Below are positions 1 to 6,238 of a DNA stretch of 17,950 nt, piece by piece. Below the pieces are notes generated by a model, which was not told where the DNA came from, did no database searches, and saw only the letters and a program-made list of their open reading frames with translations. The stretch covers positions 1-17,950 of the forward strand of contig DVLH01000116.1 in NCBI GenBank assembly GCA_018715585.1, read 5' to 3'. The position numbers and the translations under genes were made by a program. The stretch is from Candidatus Aphodomonas merdavium. GTDB taxonomy: Bacteria > Bacillota > Clostridia > Christensenellales > Aristaeellaceae. Positions within the stretch are counted from its first letter, which is position 1, and the number at the start of each line of letters is the position of its first letter.

Positions 1-1
1 C

Positions 2-442
2 GTTAACCAGTTACGCCTGGGTACGGAACACGATTACTACAACTCCGGCGTCCTCTTGATGGACCTGGAGCGCGCGCGGCAGGAAATCAAGGCATCTGAA
101 CTTTTCCGTTACGTGGAGCAACACCGTATCGCGTTGGTTTTGCCGGACCAGGATGTTTTAAACGCTTTATATGGCAATAAGATTCTTCCGTTGGAGGACG
201 TGCTCTGGAACTATGATGCCCGCAACTATAGCAATTATCTGCTGCGCAGCGGCGGCGTCTGCAATTTGCCATGGGTCATGGAGCATACGGCAATCCTACA
301 TTTTTGTGGGAAAGAGAAGCCATGGAAACCAAAGTACACCCGCCGCTTTGGCATTCTGTACCAGCATTACGCACAGCTCAATCGCAAAGCTGCTGAAATC
401 TCTGCTTTCCCTATTTGCCACATTCCTTGCCAAACGGCATGA
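2..442 (+). CDS. Glycosyltransferase family 8, C-terminal part
   Basis: This reading frame is open from the left edge, so the N-terminus with the nucleotide-sugar site is outside the window. The visible 146 residues carry the GT8 signatures YNSGVLLMDL near the start, PDQDVLNALY followed by an acidic/aromatic stretch (LPLEDVLWNY), and a C-terminal HFCGKEKPWK that matches the HxxGxxKPW metal/nucleotide-binding motif of the family. GT8 enzymes are retaining transferases that use UDP-glucose or UDP-galactose to build lipopolysaccharide, teichoic or capsule-type glycans at the cytoplasmic side of the membrane. The exact sugar and acceptor cannot be told from this fragment. The next gene has its own promoter, so this is the end of a transcription unit. 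The family call is firm; substrate is unknown. Confidence 0.8.
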   Translation, partial: VNQLRLGTEHDYYNSGVLLMDLERARQEIKASELFRYVEQHRIALVLPDQDVLNALYGNKILPLEDVLWNYDARNYSNYLLRSGGVCNLPWVMEHTAILHFCGKEKPWKPKYTRRFGILYQHYAQLNRKAAEISAFPICHIPCQTA

Positions 443-545
443 ATGCGCCGTGCATTTTTCTTTTAGATCAGCAGGGAGGCTGCTCTTTCCCGGTGAAAAT
501 TCTTAATTTCCCGTAGGGCAGCCCCTTTTCTGCGGTAAATTAAAA

Positions 546-566
546 GCACGCTATTGACAGCATGCT
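546..566 (+). promoter_or_regulatory. Probable MarR operator overlapping the marR -35 box
   Basis: An imperfect dyad centred between 555 and 556 has outer GC/GC and inner GCTATT-type half sites. It reappears with 18 of 21 identical positions at 1088-1108 in front of the MATE gene. Here it covers the -35 hexamer TTGACA at 554-559, which is the expected position for autorepression. The arms AAAAGCACGC and GCATGCTTTT could also fold as a weak terminator for the upstream glycosyltransferase, so a double role is possible. Confidence 0.6.
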
Positions 567-582
567 TTTTATATGGTATGTT
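554..582 (+). promoter_or_regulatory. Promoter of the marR-type gene
   Basis: A perfect -35 TTGACA (554-559) is followed after 17 bases by TATGTT (577-582). The start codon at 613 lies about 30 bases downstream of the -10 box, which fits a short leader. Confidence 0.65.
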
Positions 583-612
583 TAAAAGAGCGTAGCACCC
601 GGAGGGATGGAC

Positions 613-1041
613 ATGCCAAAGGAAGCATTAAATTGTAGTGAACTGATGAAGCGAATTGCAGATTCGTTTGGGACAAAGGTAAATAAGGATTTGCAGCAAT
701 GCGGCGTTACCCTTTCGCAAATGAAAATGCTGATTCATCTTGGCGATTCCTTTTCCGGTTCTGCAACGCTGAAGGAATTGGAAAAAGCCCTTGGCACATC
801 GCAAGCTACCATCGCGGGCATCGCAGTGCGGTTGGAAAAGAAAAAGCTCCTCACCGGTTCCATAGACCCACAGGACAGGCGCGTAAAGCACGTCTCCCTC
901 TCAAAAAGCGGATGGGCGATGTACTACGACGCGCAAGTGCATATCGAAGAGGAGGAGGAAAGGCTTGTGACAGGGCTTACCGGCGAAGAGCGCGCGCAAC
1001 TAAAAAAGCTGTTGCAAAAAATATACGATACGCTGAAATAA
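613..1041 (+). CDS. MarR family transcriptional regulator
   Basis: A 142-residue winged-helix repressor of the MarR family, usual length. The helix-turn-helix lies around residues 50-78 (LKELEKALGTSQATIAGIA), and the wing carries the family motif DPQDRRVKHVSLSKSG at about 85-100. MarR proteins are dimers that leave their operator on binding phenolic or other small ligands. ATG 613 is preferred over ATG 607 because the GGAGGG at 601-606 touches 607 but sits about 6 bases from 613. The gene has its own promoter with an overlapping dyad, ends in a hairpin, and is followed by a MATE pump whose upstream region carries the same dyad. It therefore very probably represses itself and the pump. The ligand is unknown. 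Confidence 0.9.
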   Translation: MPKEALNCSELMKRIADSFGTKVNKDLQQCGVTLSQMKMLIHLGDSFSGSATLKELEKALGTSQATIAGIAVRLEKKKLLTGSIDPQDRRVKHVSLSKSGWAMYYDAQVHIEEEEERLVTGLTGEERAQLKKLLQKIYDTLK

Positions 1042-1044
1042 ACT

Positions 1045-1066
1045 AGCTTGTCCTGCGGGACAAGCT
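1045..1066 (+). terminator. Hairpin after marR
   Basis: A perfect 9-bp stem (AGCTTGTCC / GGACAAGCT) with a four-base loop begins three bases after the stop codon. The tail (TCTCTTG) is poor in T, so it may be a weak terminator or partial attenuator that lets some transcripts read into the MATE gene. Confidence 0.5.
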
Positions 1067-1070
1067 TCTC

Positions 1071-1108
1071 TTGCGCGCAAATCAAATGCACGCTATTAAT
1101 AGCAAGCT
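1071..1108 (+). promoter_or_regulatory. Promoter and probable MarR operator of the MATE gene
   Basis: TTGCGC (1071-1076) and TATTAA (1094-1099) are spaced by 17 bases and form a plausible promoter. The dyad at 1088-1108 contains the perfect 12-base palindrome GCTATTAATAGC and outer GC/GC contacts. It matches the dyad at 546-566 in 18 of 21 positions. It covers the -10 box, so a bound repressor would block polymerase directly. Confidence 0.6.
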
Positions 1109-1138
1109 GTTTACTTGTTAAGATTGGAGGAAGAAAGA

Positions 1139-2527
1139 ATGGAACGCAAACAGACCACAAATCTTCTGCAAGGCGCCTCCATTGCGCGAGACGCTGTCAA
1201 AAATATTTTTCCTGCCATGGCTGCCATGGTCATGGTGCTTATCTATAACCTGGCGGATACTTTTTTTATCGGCCAAACCCGGCAGGACATTCTTGTAGCA
1301 GCCGTCTCGTTGGCAACGCCTGTGTTTCTTGTTTTAATGGCCATCGGCAATCTCTTCGGTGTTGGCGGCACCTCTCTTATTTCACGCTCATTGGGCCAAG
1401 GAAGGACAGCATATGCAAAAAAAGTCTGCTCCTTTTGCATGTGGAGTTGCGTCGGCGTGGGCGTTATCCTGGCTGCAGTTGCCCTGCTTTTTATCAACCC
1501 TATCCTTTCGCTCATCGGGGCAAGCGCAGACACATGGGCTCCCACCCAAACCTACTTATCCATCGTCTTTCTAGGCGGGCCGTTCGTCCTGATCTCCAAC
1601 TGCTATTCCAACATCCTCCGGGCGGAAGGGCAAGCAAGCAAAGCAATGATGGGCCAGGTCGTTGGCAACCTGCTCAACATCATCTTGGATCCTATCATGA
1701 TCTCCGTATTCGGCTGGGGCATTGCCGGAGCAGCGATTGCAACCGTCATCGGAAACATCATGGGAGCAGGATACTACATTCTCTATTTCTTGCGCGGGTC
1801 GTCCTTATTAAGCATCCGCTTGCGCGATTTTTCCATGAAGGAAAAGATCTGTGCCCGTGTGCTGGCTATTGGCGTCCCCTCCACGCTGGCGTCGCTATTG
1901 ATGAGCGTCTCGCAAATGATCGTCAATGCGCGGATGGCGGCGTATGGGGATATGGCCGTAGCGGGCATCGGCGTAGCAATGAAGGTCACGATGATTTCCA
2001 GCATGATCTGCATGGGCGTGGGCCAAGGGGTGCAGCCGCTGCTTGGCTTTTGCGTGGGGGCTGGAACGTGGGAACGGTTTAAAAAGATCATACGCTTTTC
2101 CCTTTGGTTCGCCTTTGCCCTTAGCGCTGCAATGACCCTGTTATGCTATCTACTCAGCGACCAAATTGTCGGCGTGTTTCTCACGGAAACGTCCGCTTTT
2201 GACTACGCGGTCGAATTTGCCCATATCTTGCTCACCACAAGCGTCCTATTCGGCGTCTTTTTCGTCCTTGTAAACGCGCTACAGGCGATGGGCGCCGCCG
2301 CGGAGGCGCTAATCGTCAGCATGAGCCGTCAGGGCATCATCTACATCCCCGCTTTGTTCCTCCTGCAGGCGCTGTTGAATGCTTCGGGGCTTGTATGGGC
2401 GCAGCCGGTCGCCGATGTCCTGTCAACCTGCCTGGTTATCGTGTTATATTGTAGAGCGCTCTCCCGAATGCAAAAGGCGTCCCAAAATGCCGCAAGCCTT
2501 GCAGCGCGCAGAGAAAATAGCCTATAA
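1139..2527 (+). CDS. MATE family multidrug efflux transporter
   Basis: A 462-residue, very hydrophobic membrane protein with about twelve membrane segments arranged as two MatE halves, roughly residues 20-190 and 240-410. Family-typical stretches include YNLADTFFIGQ near the N-terminus, GNLLNIILDPIMI in the first half and a matching GIGVAMKVTMISSMICMGVG stretch in the second. MATE pumps export cationic drugs, bile-type compounds or metabolites, driven by Na+ or H+. The start at 1139 has GGAGG at 1126-1130, 8 bases upstream; the TTG at 1115 opens the same frame but lacks a site. It is preceded by the marR gene and a copy of its presumed operator, so its expression is probably inducible. Substrate cannot be deduced. 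Confidence 0.93.
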   Translation: MERKQTTNLLQGASIARDAVKNIFPAMAAMVMVLIYNLADTFFIGQTRQDILVAAVSLATPVFLVLMAIGNLFGVGGTSLISRSLGQGRTAYAKKVCSFCMWSCVGVGVILAAVALLFINPILSLIGASADTWAPTQTYLSIVFLGGPFVLISNCYSNILRAEGQASKAMMGQVVGNLLNIILDPIMISVFGWGIAGAAIATVIGNIMGAGYYILYFLRGSSLLSIRLRDFSMKEKICARVLAIGVPSTLASLLMSVSQMIVNARMAAYGDMAVAGIGVAMKVTMISSMICMGVGQGVQPLLGFCVGAGTWERFKKIIRFSLWFAFALSAAMTLLCYLLSDQIVGVFLTETSAFDYAVEFAHILLTTSVLFGVFFVLVNALQAMGAAAEALIVSMSRQGIIYIPALFLLQALLNASGLVWAQPVADVLSTCLVIVLYCRALSRMQKASQNAASLAARRENSL

Positions 2528-2528
2528 T
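2499..2528 (+). promoter_or_regulatory. Promoter for the SDR gene inside the end of the MATE gene
   Basis: TTGCAG (2499-2504) and a perfect TATAAT (2523-2528) are 18 bases apart; the -10 overlaps the MATE stop codon. The SDR gene can thus be expressed without the MarR-controlled promoter. Confidence 0.5.
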
Positions 2529-2540
2529 AAAACGCATCGG

Positions 2541-2560
2541 ACGGTTTGCGCACAAACCGT
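2541..2560 (+). repeat. Inverted repeat in the SDR leader
   Basis: A perfect 8-bp inverted repeat (ACGGTTTG / CAAACCGT) with a four-base loop lies about 13 bases downstream of the TATAAT box. This is an operator-like position close to the expected transcript start. It lacks a T tail, so a regulator site or a 5' mRNA hairpin is more likely than a terminator. Confidence 0.45.
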
Positions 2561-2592
2561 TCCAGAATTGATTGCGTCCGAGGAAAAGTATC

Positions 2593-3309
2593 ATGAACGA
2601 AAACGAATTTAAAGGCAAGGTTGCCGCCATTACCGGCGGCGCGCACGGCATTGGCAAGGCGATTGCCACGCTGTTCCTGCAAGAGGGTGCGGCAGTCGAA
2701 ATCATCGACACGGCCCCCGGTGCCCATTTCACCGGCGACGTCGGCAATCAGGCCACGCTGGAGGCGTTTGCCGCATATGTCCTCGGGCGGCACGGGCATG
2801 TGGATTTCCTCATTAACAACGCCCCGCCGCTTATGAAAGGAATCGCCAGCTGCACCTACGAACAGTTTCAACAAGCCCTTTCCGTCGGCGTCACGGCGCC
2901 GTTTTATCTTTCCAAGCTCTTCGCGGAGCATTTTAGCCCGGGAGGCGCCATCGTCAATATCTCTTCCTCACGGGACAGGATGAGCCAGCCGCAGACGGAA
3001 AGCTACACCGCCGCCAAGGGCGGAATCTCCGCACTGACCCATGCCCTAGCGGTAAGCCTTGCAGGAAAAGTGCGCGTCAACGCCCTCTCCCCCGGCTGGA
3101 TCGACACGGAATACCGCGCGTACGAAGGCCCCGATGCCATGCAGCAGCCCGTCGCCCGGGTCGGCAACCCGATGGATATCGCGCAGATGGCGCTGTTTCT
3201 CTGCTCGCAAAAAGCTGGGTTTATCACGGGTGAAAACATCTGCATCGACGGCGGCATGACCCGGCAAATGATCTACCACGGCGAATTCGGCTGGCGCTTG
3301 GAGGGATAG
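2593..3309 (+). CDS. SDR family NAD(P)-dependent oxidoreductase
   Basis: A 238-residue classical short-chain dehydrogenase. Visible are the Rossmann motif TGGAHGIG (residues 14-21), an acidic Asp39 after strand 2 that favours NAD over NADP, INNAPP (variant of NNAG, 74-79), the catalytic serine in NISSS (122-126), and YTAAK with Tyr138 and Lys142. PGWIDT follows as the usual post-catalytic loop. The catalytic-tetrad asparagine normally found in the VNxxG segment is replaced: the sequence reads SVGVTAPF. ATG 2593 has GAGGA 8 bases upstream. It lies 65 bases after the MATE gene with its own candidate promoter. The substrate is unknown; oxidation or reduction of a sugar, polyol or steroid-like alcohol is the family's usual range. 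Confidence 0.9.
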   Translation: MNENEFKGKVAAITGGAHGIGKAIATLFLQEGAAVEIIDTAPGAHFTGDVGNQATLEAFAAYVLGRHGHVDFLINNAPPLMKGIASCTYEQFQQALSVGVTAPFYLSKLFAEHFSPGGAIVNISSSRDRMSQPQTESYTAAKGGISALTHALAVSLAGKVRVNALSPGWIDTEYRAYEGPDAMQQPVARVGNPMDIAQMALFLCSQKAGFITGENICIDGGMTRQMIYHGEFGWRLEG

Positions 3310-3326
3310 CGCTTTCGGCGCCCGCG

Positions 3327-3355
3327 TTGACAAGCGCGCCGTTATTGGCTACAAT
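3327..3355 (+). promoter_or_regulatory. Promoter of the GntR-type gene
   Basis: TTGACA (3327-3332), 17-base spacer, TACAAT (3350-3355). Consensus spacing and near-consensus boxes, directly upstream of the GntR-type start at 3397. Confidence 0.7.
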
Positions 3356-3376
3356 GTGCTTATTGAACAAGCGCAT
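3354..3376 (+). promoter_or_regulatory. Operator-like dyad at the gntR transcript start
   Basis: ATGTGCTT (3354-3361) and AAGCGCAT (3369-3376) form an inverted repeat with one mismatch, separated by seven bases. It overlaps the end of the -10 box and the expected start of transcription, the position for autorepression by the regulator encoded next. Confidence 0.45.
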
Positions 3377-3396
3377 TATAGAACGGTGGAATTGGC

Positions 3397-3774
3397 ATGG
3401 AGATCATCATCAGCAGCAATACGAGCAAACCCATCTACGAACAGATCACATCGCAGATCAAAGCGATGATTATGAGCGGTGCATTGCGCACCGGCGACCC
3501 GATCCCTTCCATGCGCGCATTGGCGAAGTCCATCCATGTAAGCGTGATCACGGTGCAAAGGGCATACGAAGATTTGCAGCGCGATGGTTTTATTGAAACG
3601 ACCATCGGGCGCGGCAGCTTTGTATCAGCGCAGAACAAAGACTTTTACCAGGAAGAACAGCAGCGGCAGGCAGAGGAACATTTGCAACAAGCGGCCGATA
3701 TCGCCCGGACAAGCGGCATCCCGCTGCACAAGCTTGTCGAGCTGTTGACAATGTTCTATCAGGAAACGCCCTAA
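3397..3774 (+). CDS. GntR family regulator, YtrA subfamily
   Basis: A 125-residue regulator with the typical short YtrA layout: an N-terminal GntR winged helix (residues about 10-78, with PIYEQITSQIKAMIMSGAL, the recognition-helix region VSVITVQRAYEDLQRDGF and the wing ETTIGRGSFV) and only a short helical tail of about 45 residues instead of a ligand domain. YtrA-type repressors normally sit first in an operon with ABC transporter genes for cell-envelope stress or antibiotic efflux. Here a strong terminator follows 28 bases after the stop, so the regulator is an orphan. It has its own promoter with a dyad over the start site. Target genes may be elsewhere in the genome. Confidence 0.88.
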   Translation: MEIIISSNTSKPIYEQITSQIKAMIMSGALRTGDPIPSMRALAKSIHVSVITVQRAYEDLQRDGFIETTIGRGSFVSAQNKDFYQEEQQRQAEEHLQQAADIARTSGIPLHKLVELLTMFYQETP

Positions 3775-3801
3775 CGGTCCGCTAGATTCCGCCGCATACA
3801 A

Positions 3802-3848
3802 CCGCCTTGATTTGTAAGTTCCCCCTTGCAAACCGGCGGATATTTTTT
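3802..3848 (+). terminator. Rho-independent terminator after the GntR gene
   Basis: Outer arms CCGCC (3802-3806) and GGCGG (3835-3839) enclose an inner 8-bp stem TTTGTAAG / CTTGCAAA with one G-T pair. Six T follow at 3843-3848. It closes the left, plus-strand block and faces the minus-strand XRE gene. Confidence 0.7.
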
Positions 3849-4089
3849 AGCTGTCCTTTCAACGCATTGAAACGCGAAAGGATTCATCTGCGTTGGCCCG
3901 GCGGCATCTGAACCGGCAGCGATGTGTGTTTCTCAAGGAAAGGTCCCTCCTCCCTGTCCAAACAGACCAGGCGGCGATAAAATGCCGTCTGCACGTCCTC
4001 ATATGGGAACGCCTGCGCATCTCCCTGCCCGCGCTGCCACAGCCGGGCGGTTTCCTTTTCGCCACAGGCCCTCTCCCCGCATCTCTGGG
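3849..4089. other. Convergent intergenic region without a convincing gene
   Basis: Between the GntR terminator and the XRE-cupin stop codon there is a small inverted repeat, CCTTTC (3855-3860) with GAAAGG (3876-3881). On the minus strand an open frame from the XRE region down to 3884 reads in a protein-like way (for example FPYEDVQTAFYRRLVCLDRE), but it has no start codon or ribosome site of its own after 4090. It may be a gene remnant; I cannot support a gene. Confidence 0.3.
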
Positions 4090-4641
4090 TTACTTGCCAT
4101 AGTAGATCAGCATGCTCAGCTCCGCCGTCTCCTCCCCCGCATTGCGGTAGGCATGGGGAACGTTCGCCAAAAAGCGGATAGAGTCGCCTTTCCCGAGCAA
4201 ATACCGCTCGTTTGCAACGGTGATCTCCACCTTGCCGCAAAAGACGGTGATGTATTCCTCCGACCCGTTTAGGTGCGGTTGGGCCGCCAGAAACCCGCCG
4301 GGACGGATGACGATGCGGTACGTTTCAAAGAGTGTCTTTTCGTTAAAAGCAAAGATGGGATAGTTGACATACCGCCCTTCATCCTCGCTCAATGGCTGGA
4401 TTTCTCCCTGGCGCGCCACCGAAACGCTGTCCCCGCCGCTTTCCAGCAGCGATGTGAACGACACCTTGTACCCGTTGGCAATTTTCCACAGCACGGAGAT
4501 CGTCGGATTGACCTCCCCTTTTTCAATCTGCGCCAACATGCTCCTGGAAACGCCCGTGGCGGCGGCGGCGGCGTCCAAGGTCAGCTTTTTCCGCTCGCGG
4601 ATCCCTTTGACGTTGGCGGCAATCAGGTTTGTTACTTCCAT
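4090..4641 (-). CDS. XRE family regulator with C-terminal cupin domain
   Basis: A 183-residue two-domain protein. Residues about 6-62 form an HTH_3/XRE domain (IRERKKLTLDAAAAATGVSRSMLAQIEKGEVNPTI...), and residues about 110-182 a small cupin_2 barrel (GSEEYITVFCGKVEIT, LLGKGDSIRFLANVPHAYRN). This architecture is the PuuR/SutR type, in which the cupin senses a small metabolite such as a polyamine, amino acid or thiol compound. An AAGGAA motif lies 5 bases upstream of ATG 4641. It is divergent from a LysE-type exporter with a palindrome between the two genes, so it most probably controls the exporter and itself. This is the usual genomic pairing; the ligand is not known. Confidence 0.9.
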   Translation of the reverse strand: MEVTNLIAANVKGIRERKKLTLDAAAAATGVSRSMLAQIEKGEVNPTISVLWKIANGYKVSFTSLLESGGDSVSVARQGEIQPLSEDEGRYVNYPIFAFNEKTLFETYRIVIRPGGFLAAQPHLNGSEEYITVFCGKVEITVANERYLLGKGDSIRFLANVPHAYRNAGEETAELSMLIYYGK

Positions 4642-4656
4642 AGGCGTTCCTTTCGC

Positions 4657-4685
4657 TTGACAATATATTAGACTAATAGTATATT
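4657..4685 (+). promoter_or_regulatory. LysE promoter with embedded palindrome
   Basis: TTGACA (4657-4662) and TATATT (4680-4685) are 17 bases apart and face the exporter gene. Between the boxes lies the perfect 13-base palindrome TATTAGACTAATA (4666-4678), the best candidate operator for the divergent XRE-cupin regulator. A weaker minus-strand promoter for the regulator probably overlaps the same stretch, so one bound dimer could control both directions. Confidence 0.6.
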
Positions 4686-4754
4686 ATAAAGGAAATTCCA
4701 AGATCCGGGATGTTTCGTCCACTATCGTATTGCATTTTTGGGGGGAAGTCAAAC

Positions 4755-5339
4755 ATGTTCAACTGGTTTTCGTTTTTGACGTATGCCGTCGTAACGGCGG
4801 CGACGCCCGGCCCCAACAACATTCTGTCCATGTCCAACGCCAGCCGCAAAGGGTTTAGAAGGGCCGTCCCCTTTAATCTTGGCATCTGGGCCGGCTTTTC
4901 CGTCGTAATGCTGCTCTGCACCGCTTTTTGCAGCGCGCTCTCGGCGTTGATTCCAAAGATAAAAACGCCGATGCTGTTCATCGGCGCAGCGTATATGCTG
5001 TTTCTAGCGTGGGAAACATTCCGCAGCGCCGGGAGCATTGAGGAACAGCATGCCCGCAGCAGCTTCGCCTCAGGGCTGCTGTTACAGTTTATCAACCCAA
5101 AAATCTACATCTACTGCATCCTCTCCATGGAAGCGTACGTCCTGCCTGTCTATCAGGGGCAACCGCTTCTGCTGTTTGGGTTTGCGATGCTGTTGGCGTT
5201 TATCGGCTTTTTCTTTACGTTGTGCTGGGCGGCGTTCGGCTCGATCTTTCAACGGTTGTTTTCCAAACATGCAAAGGCCGTCAACACGGTCATGGCGCTG
5301 CTGCTCGTTTCCTGCGCCGTATCGCTGTTTCTGGCGTAA
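4755..5339 (+). CDS. LysE/RhtB family amino-acid exporter
   Basis: A 194-residue membrane protein of normal family length with about six hydrophobic segments. The family signature appears at the N-terminus as ATPGPNNILSMSNASRKGFRRAVPFNLGIWAG. LysE/RhtB proteins export lysine, threonine, homoserine, cysteine or related compounds across the cytoplasmic membrane. Start 4755 is chosen over ATG 4710 because a GGGGGGAAG stretch lies about 8 bases upstream and because the shorter form starts right at the first membrane helix. The divergent XRE-cupin regulator and shared control region suggest induction by the exported metabolite. The stop lies only 9 bases from the end of the convergent phosphorylase gene, with no hairpin between. 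The substrate cannot be assigned. Confidence 0.9.
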   Translation: MFNWFSFLTYAVVTAATPGPNNILSMSNASRKGFRRAVPFNLGIWAGFSVVMLLCTAFCSALSALIPKIKTPMLFIGAAYMLFLAWETFRSAGSIEEQHARSSFASGLLLQFINPKIYIYCILSMEAYVLPVYQGQPLLLFGFAMLLAFIGFFFTLCWAAFGSIFQRLFSKHAKAVNTVMALLLVSCAVSLFLA

Positions 5340-5348
5340 CCTTGCCGC

Positions 5349-6107
5349 TTACACGAGCGCGGGCAGGATGGCCCCCAGTGCCTTTTCAAACAGCTCCTGG
5401 CGCTGCCGGCCGGTCACCTTCCATTCCCACTTTGTTTCCCCGTCCTCCAGCGGATGGCTGTCGGACGCCATCAGGACCGACGCAACCTTGACGCCCAGGC
5501 ATTTGCCGACGCTAAAGAGCGCTGACGTTTCCATGTCCACCGCCACCGCCCCTTTTTCCCGCCAAAGCCGTTCTTTCAAAAACGTCTGGCGGTATACCGC
5601 GTCGCAGGAGACGATGGGAAACGCTTTGGCGCCCGGTATCGCGCAGAGCGCAGCGAAAAGCCCGGCATCCGGCTGGGCGGCGTCAATCGCGCTATAATAG
5701 TGCAACGACGTCCCTTCCTCAACAAACGCCTTGTTCGGCACAACCACATCGCCCACGCGAATTTTAGAAGAAAAAGCGCCGCACATGCCCACGGAAAACA
5801 CCTGCTCTACCCCCAAGGCGGCGAGCGTCTCCAGCGTGTCGGCGGCCTGCGGAGCACCCCTGCCGCCGTCCAGAAAGCACAGCCGCTCGTTCAAACGGTA
5901 GACAGGACAGCCCTGGAGGAAGCGGGGCAGCTTTTCGCACAATAGCCCGCACGTTTCCTTTTCCCGCAGGTATTCCACCCCGGCATGCGTATAGAACAGC
6001 AGCGCCGTCTTGGGAAAGGGCGGCAAGCCGCTGCACCCGTGCGCGCTTGCGATATGCGCCTTTGCGGTAATGATGGGCTCCGTATGATCCTGTGCATCTT
6101 TCCACAT
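5349..6107 (-). CDS. Nucleoside phosphorylase (PNP/uridine phosphorylase family)
   Basis: A 252-residue cytosolic enzyme of the PNP_UDP_1 superfamily. The phosphate/ribose-binding loop is visible as VFSVGMCGAF. VAVDMETSALFSVGK is the family motif whose Met-Glu pair binds the ribose, and ASDSH downstream supplies the acidic residue next to the base. Such enzymes split nucleosides with phosphate into base and (deoxy)ribose-1-phosphate. The sequence reads closer to the uridine-phosphorylase type than to hexameric PNP, but specificity is uncertain. It has a GGGAGG ribosome site 6 to 7 bases before ATG 6107, its own promoter (6129-6157), and is cut off from the upstream secreted-protein gene by a strong hairpin, so it is a single-gene unit. 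Confidence 0.85.
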   Translation of the reverse strand: MWKDAQDHTEPIITAKAHIASAHGCSGLPPFPKTALLFYTHAGVEYLREKETCGLLCEKLPRFLQGCPVYRLNERLCFLDGGRGAPQAADTLETLAALGVEQVFSVGMCGAFSSKIRVGDVVVPNKAFVEEGTSLHYYSAIDAAQPDAGLFAALCAIPGAKAFPIVSCDAVYRQTFLKERLWREKGAVAVDMETSALFSVGKCLGVKVASVLMASDSHPLEDGETKWEWKVTGRQRQELFEKALGAILPALV

Positions 6108-6128
6108 GGAAATCCTCCCCTTTTGCTT

Positions 6129-6157
6129 ACCATAGCAGACACGCTACGACGCGTCAA
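6129..6157 (-). promoter_or_regulatory. Promoter of the nucleoside phosphorylase gene
   Basis: On the minus strand TTGACG (6157 to 6152) and TATGGT (6134 to 6129) are separated by exactly 17 bases. The start codon is about 22 bases downstream of the -10 box. Confidence 0.6.
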
Positions 6158-6176
6158 GGAGCGCACAAAATTGCCA

Positions 6177-6209
6177 AAGCCGCGGCCGTTCAAAGCGCGG
6201 CCGCGGCTT
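6177..6209 (-). terminator. Strong hairpin after the secreted-protein gene
   Basis: A perfect 12-bp, very GC-rich stem (AAGCCGCGGCCG / CGGCCGCGGCTT) with a nine-base loop lies 29 bases after the stop codon of the secreted-protein gene. The minus-strand tail is TGGCAATTTTG, moderately T-rich, so it should act as a rho-independent terminator separating this unit from the phosphorylase. Confidence 0.65.
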
Positions 6210-6238
6210 GTGGTCCTTCCCGGTGCCTTTTGCGCCGC

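Noticed and set aside
2341..2931. 196-codon minus-strand open frame
   Set aside because: Antisense to the MATE 3' end and the SDR 5' end and crosses their intergenic promoter; no start signal.
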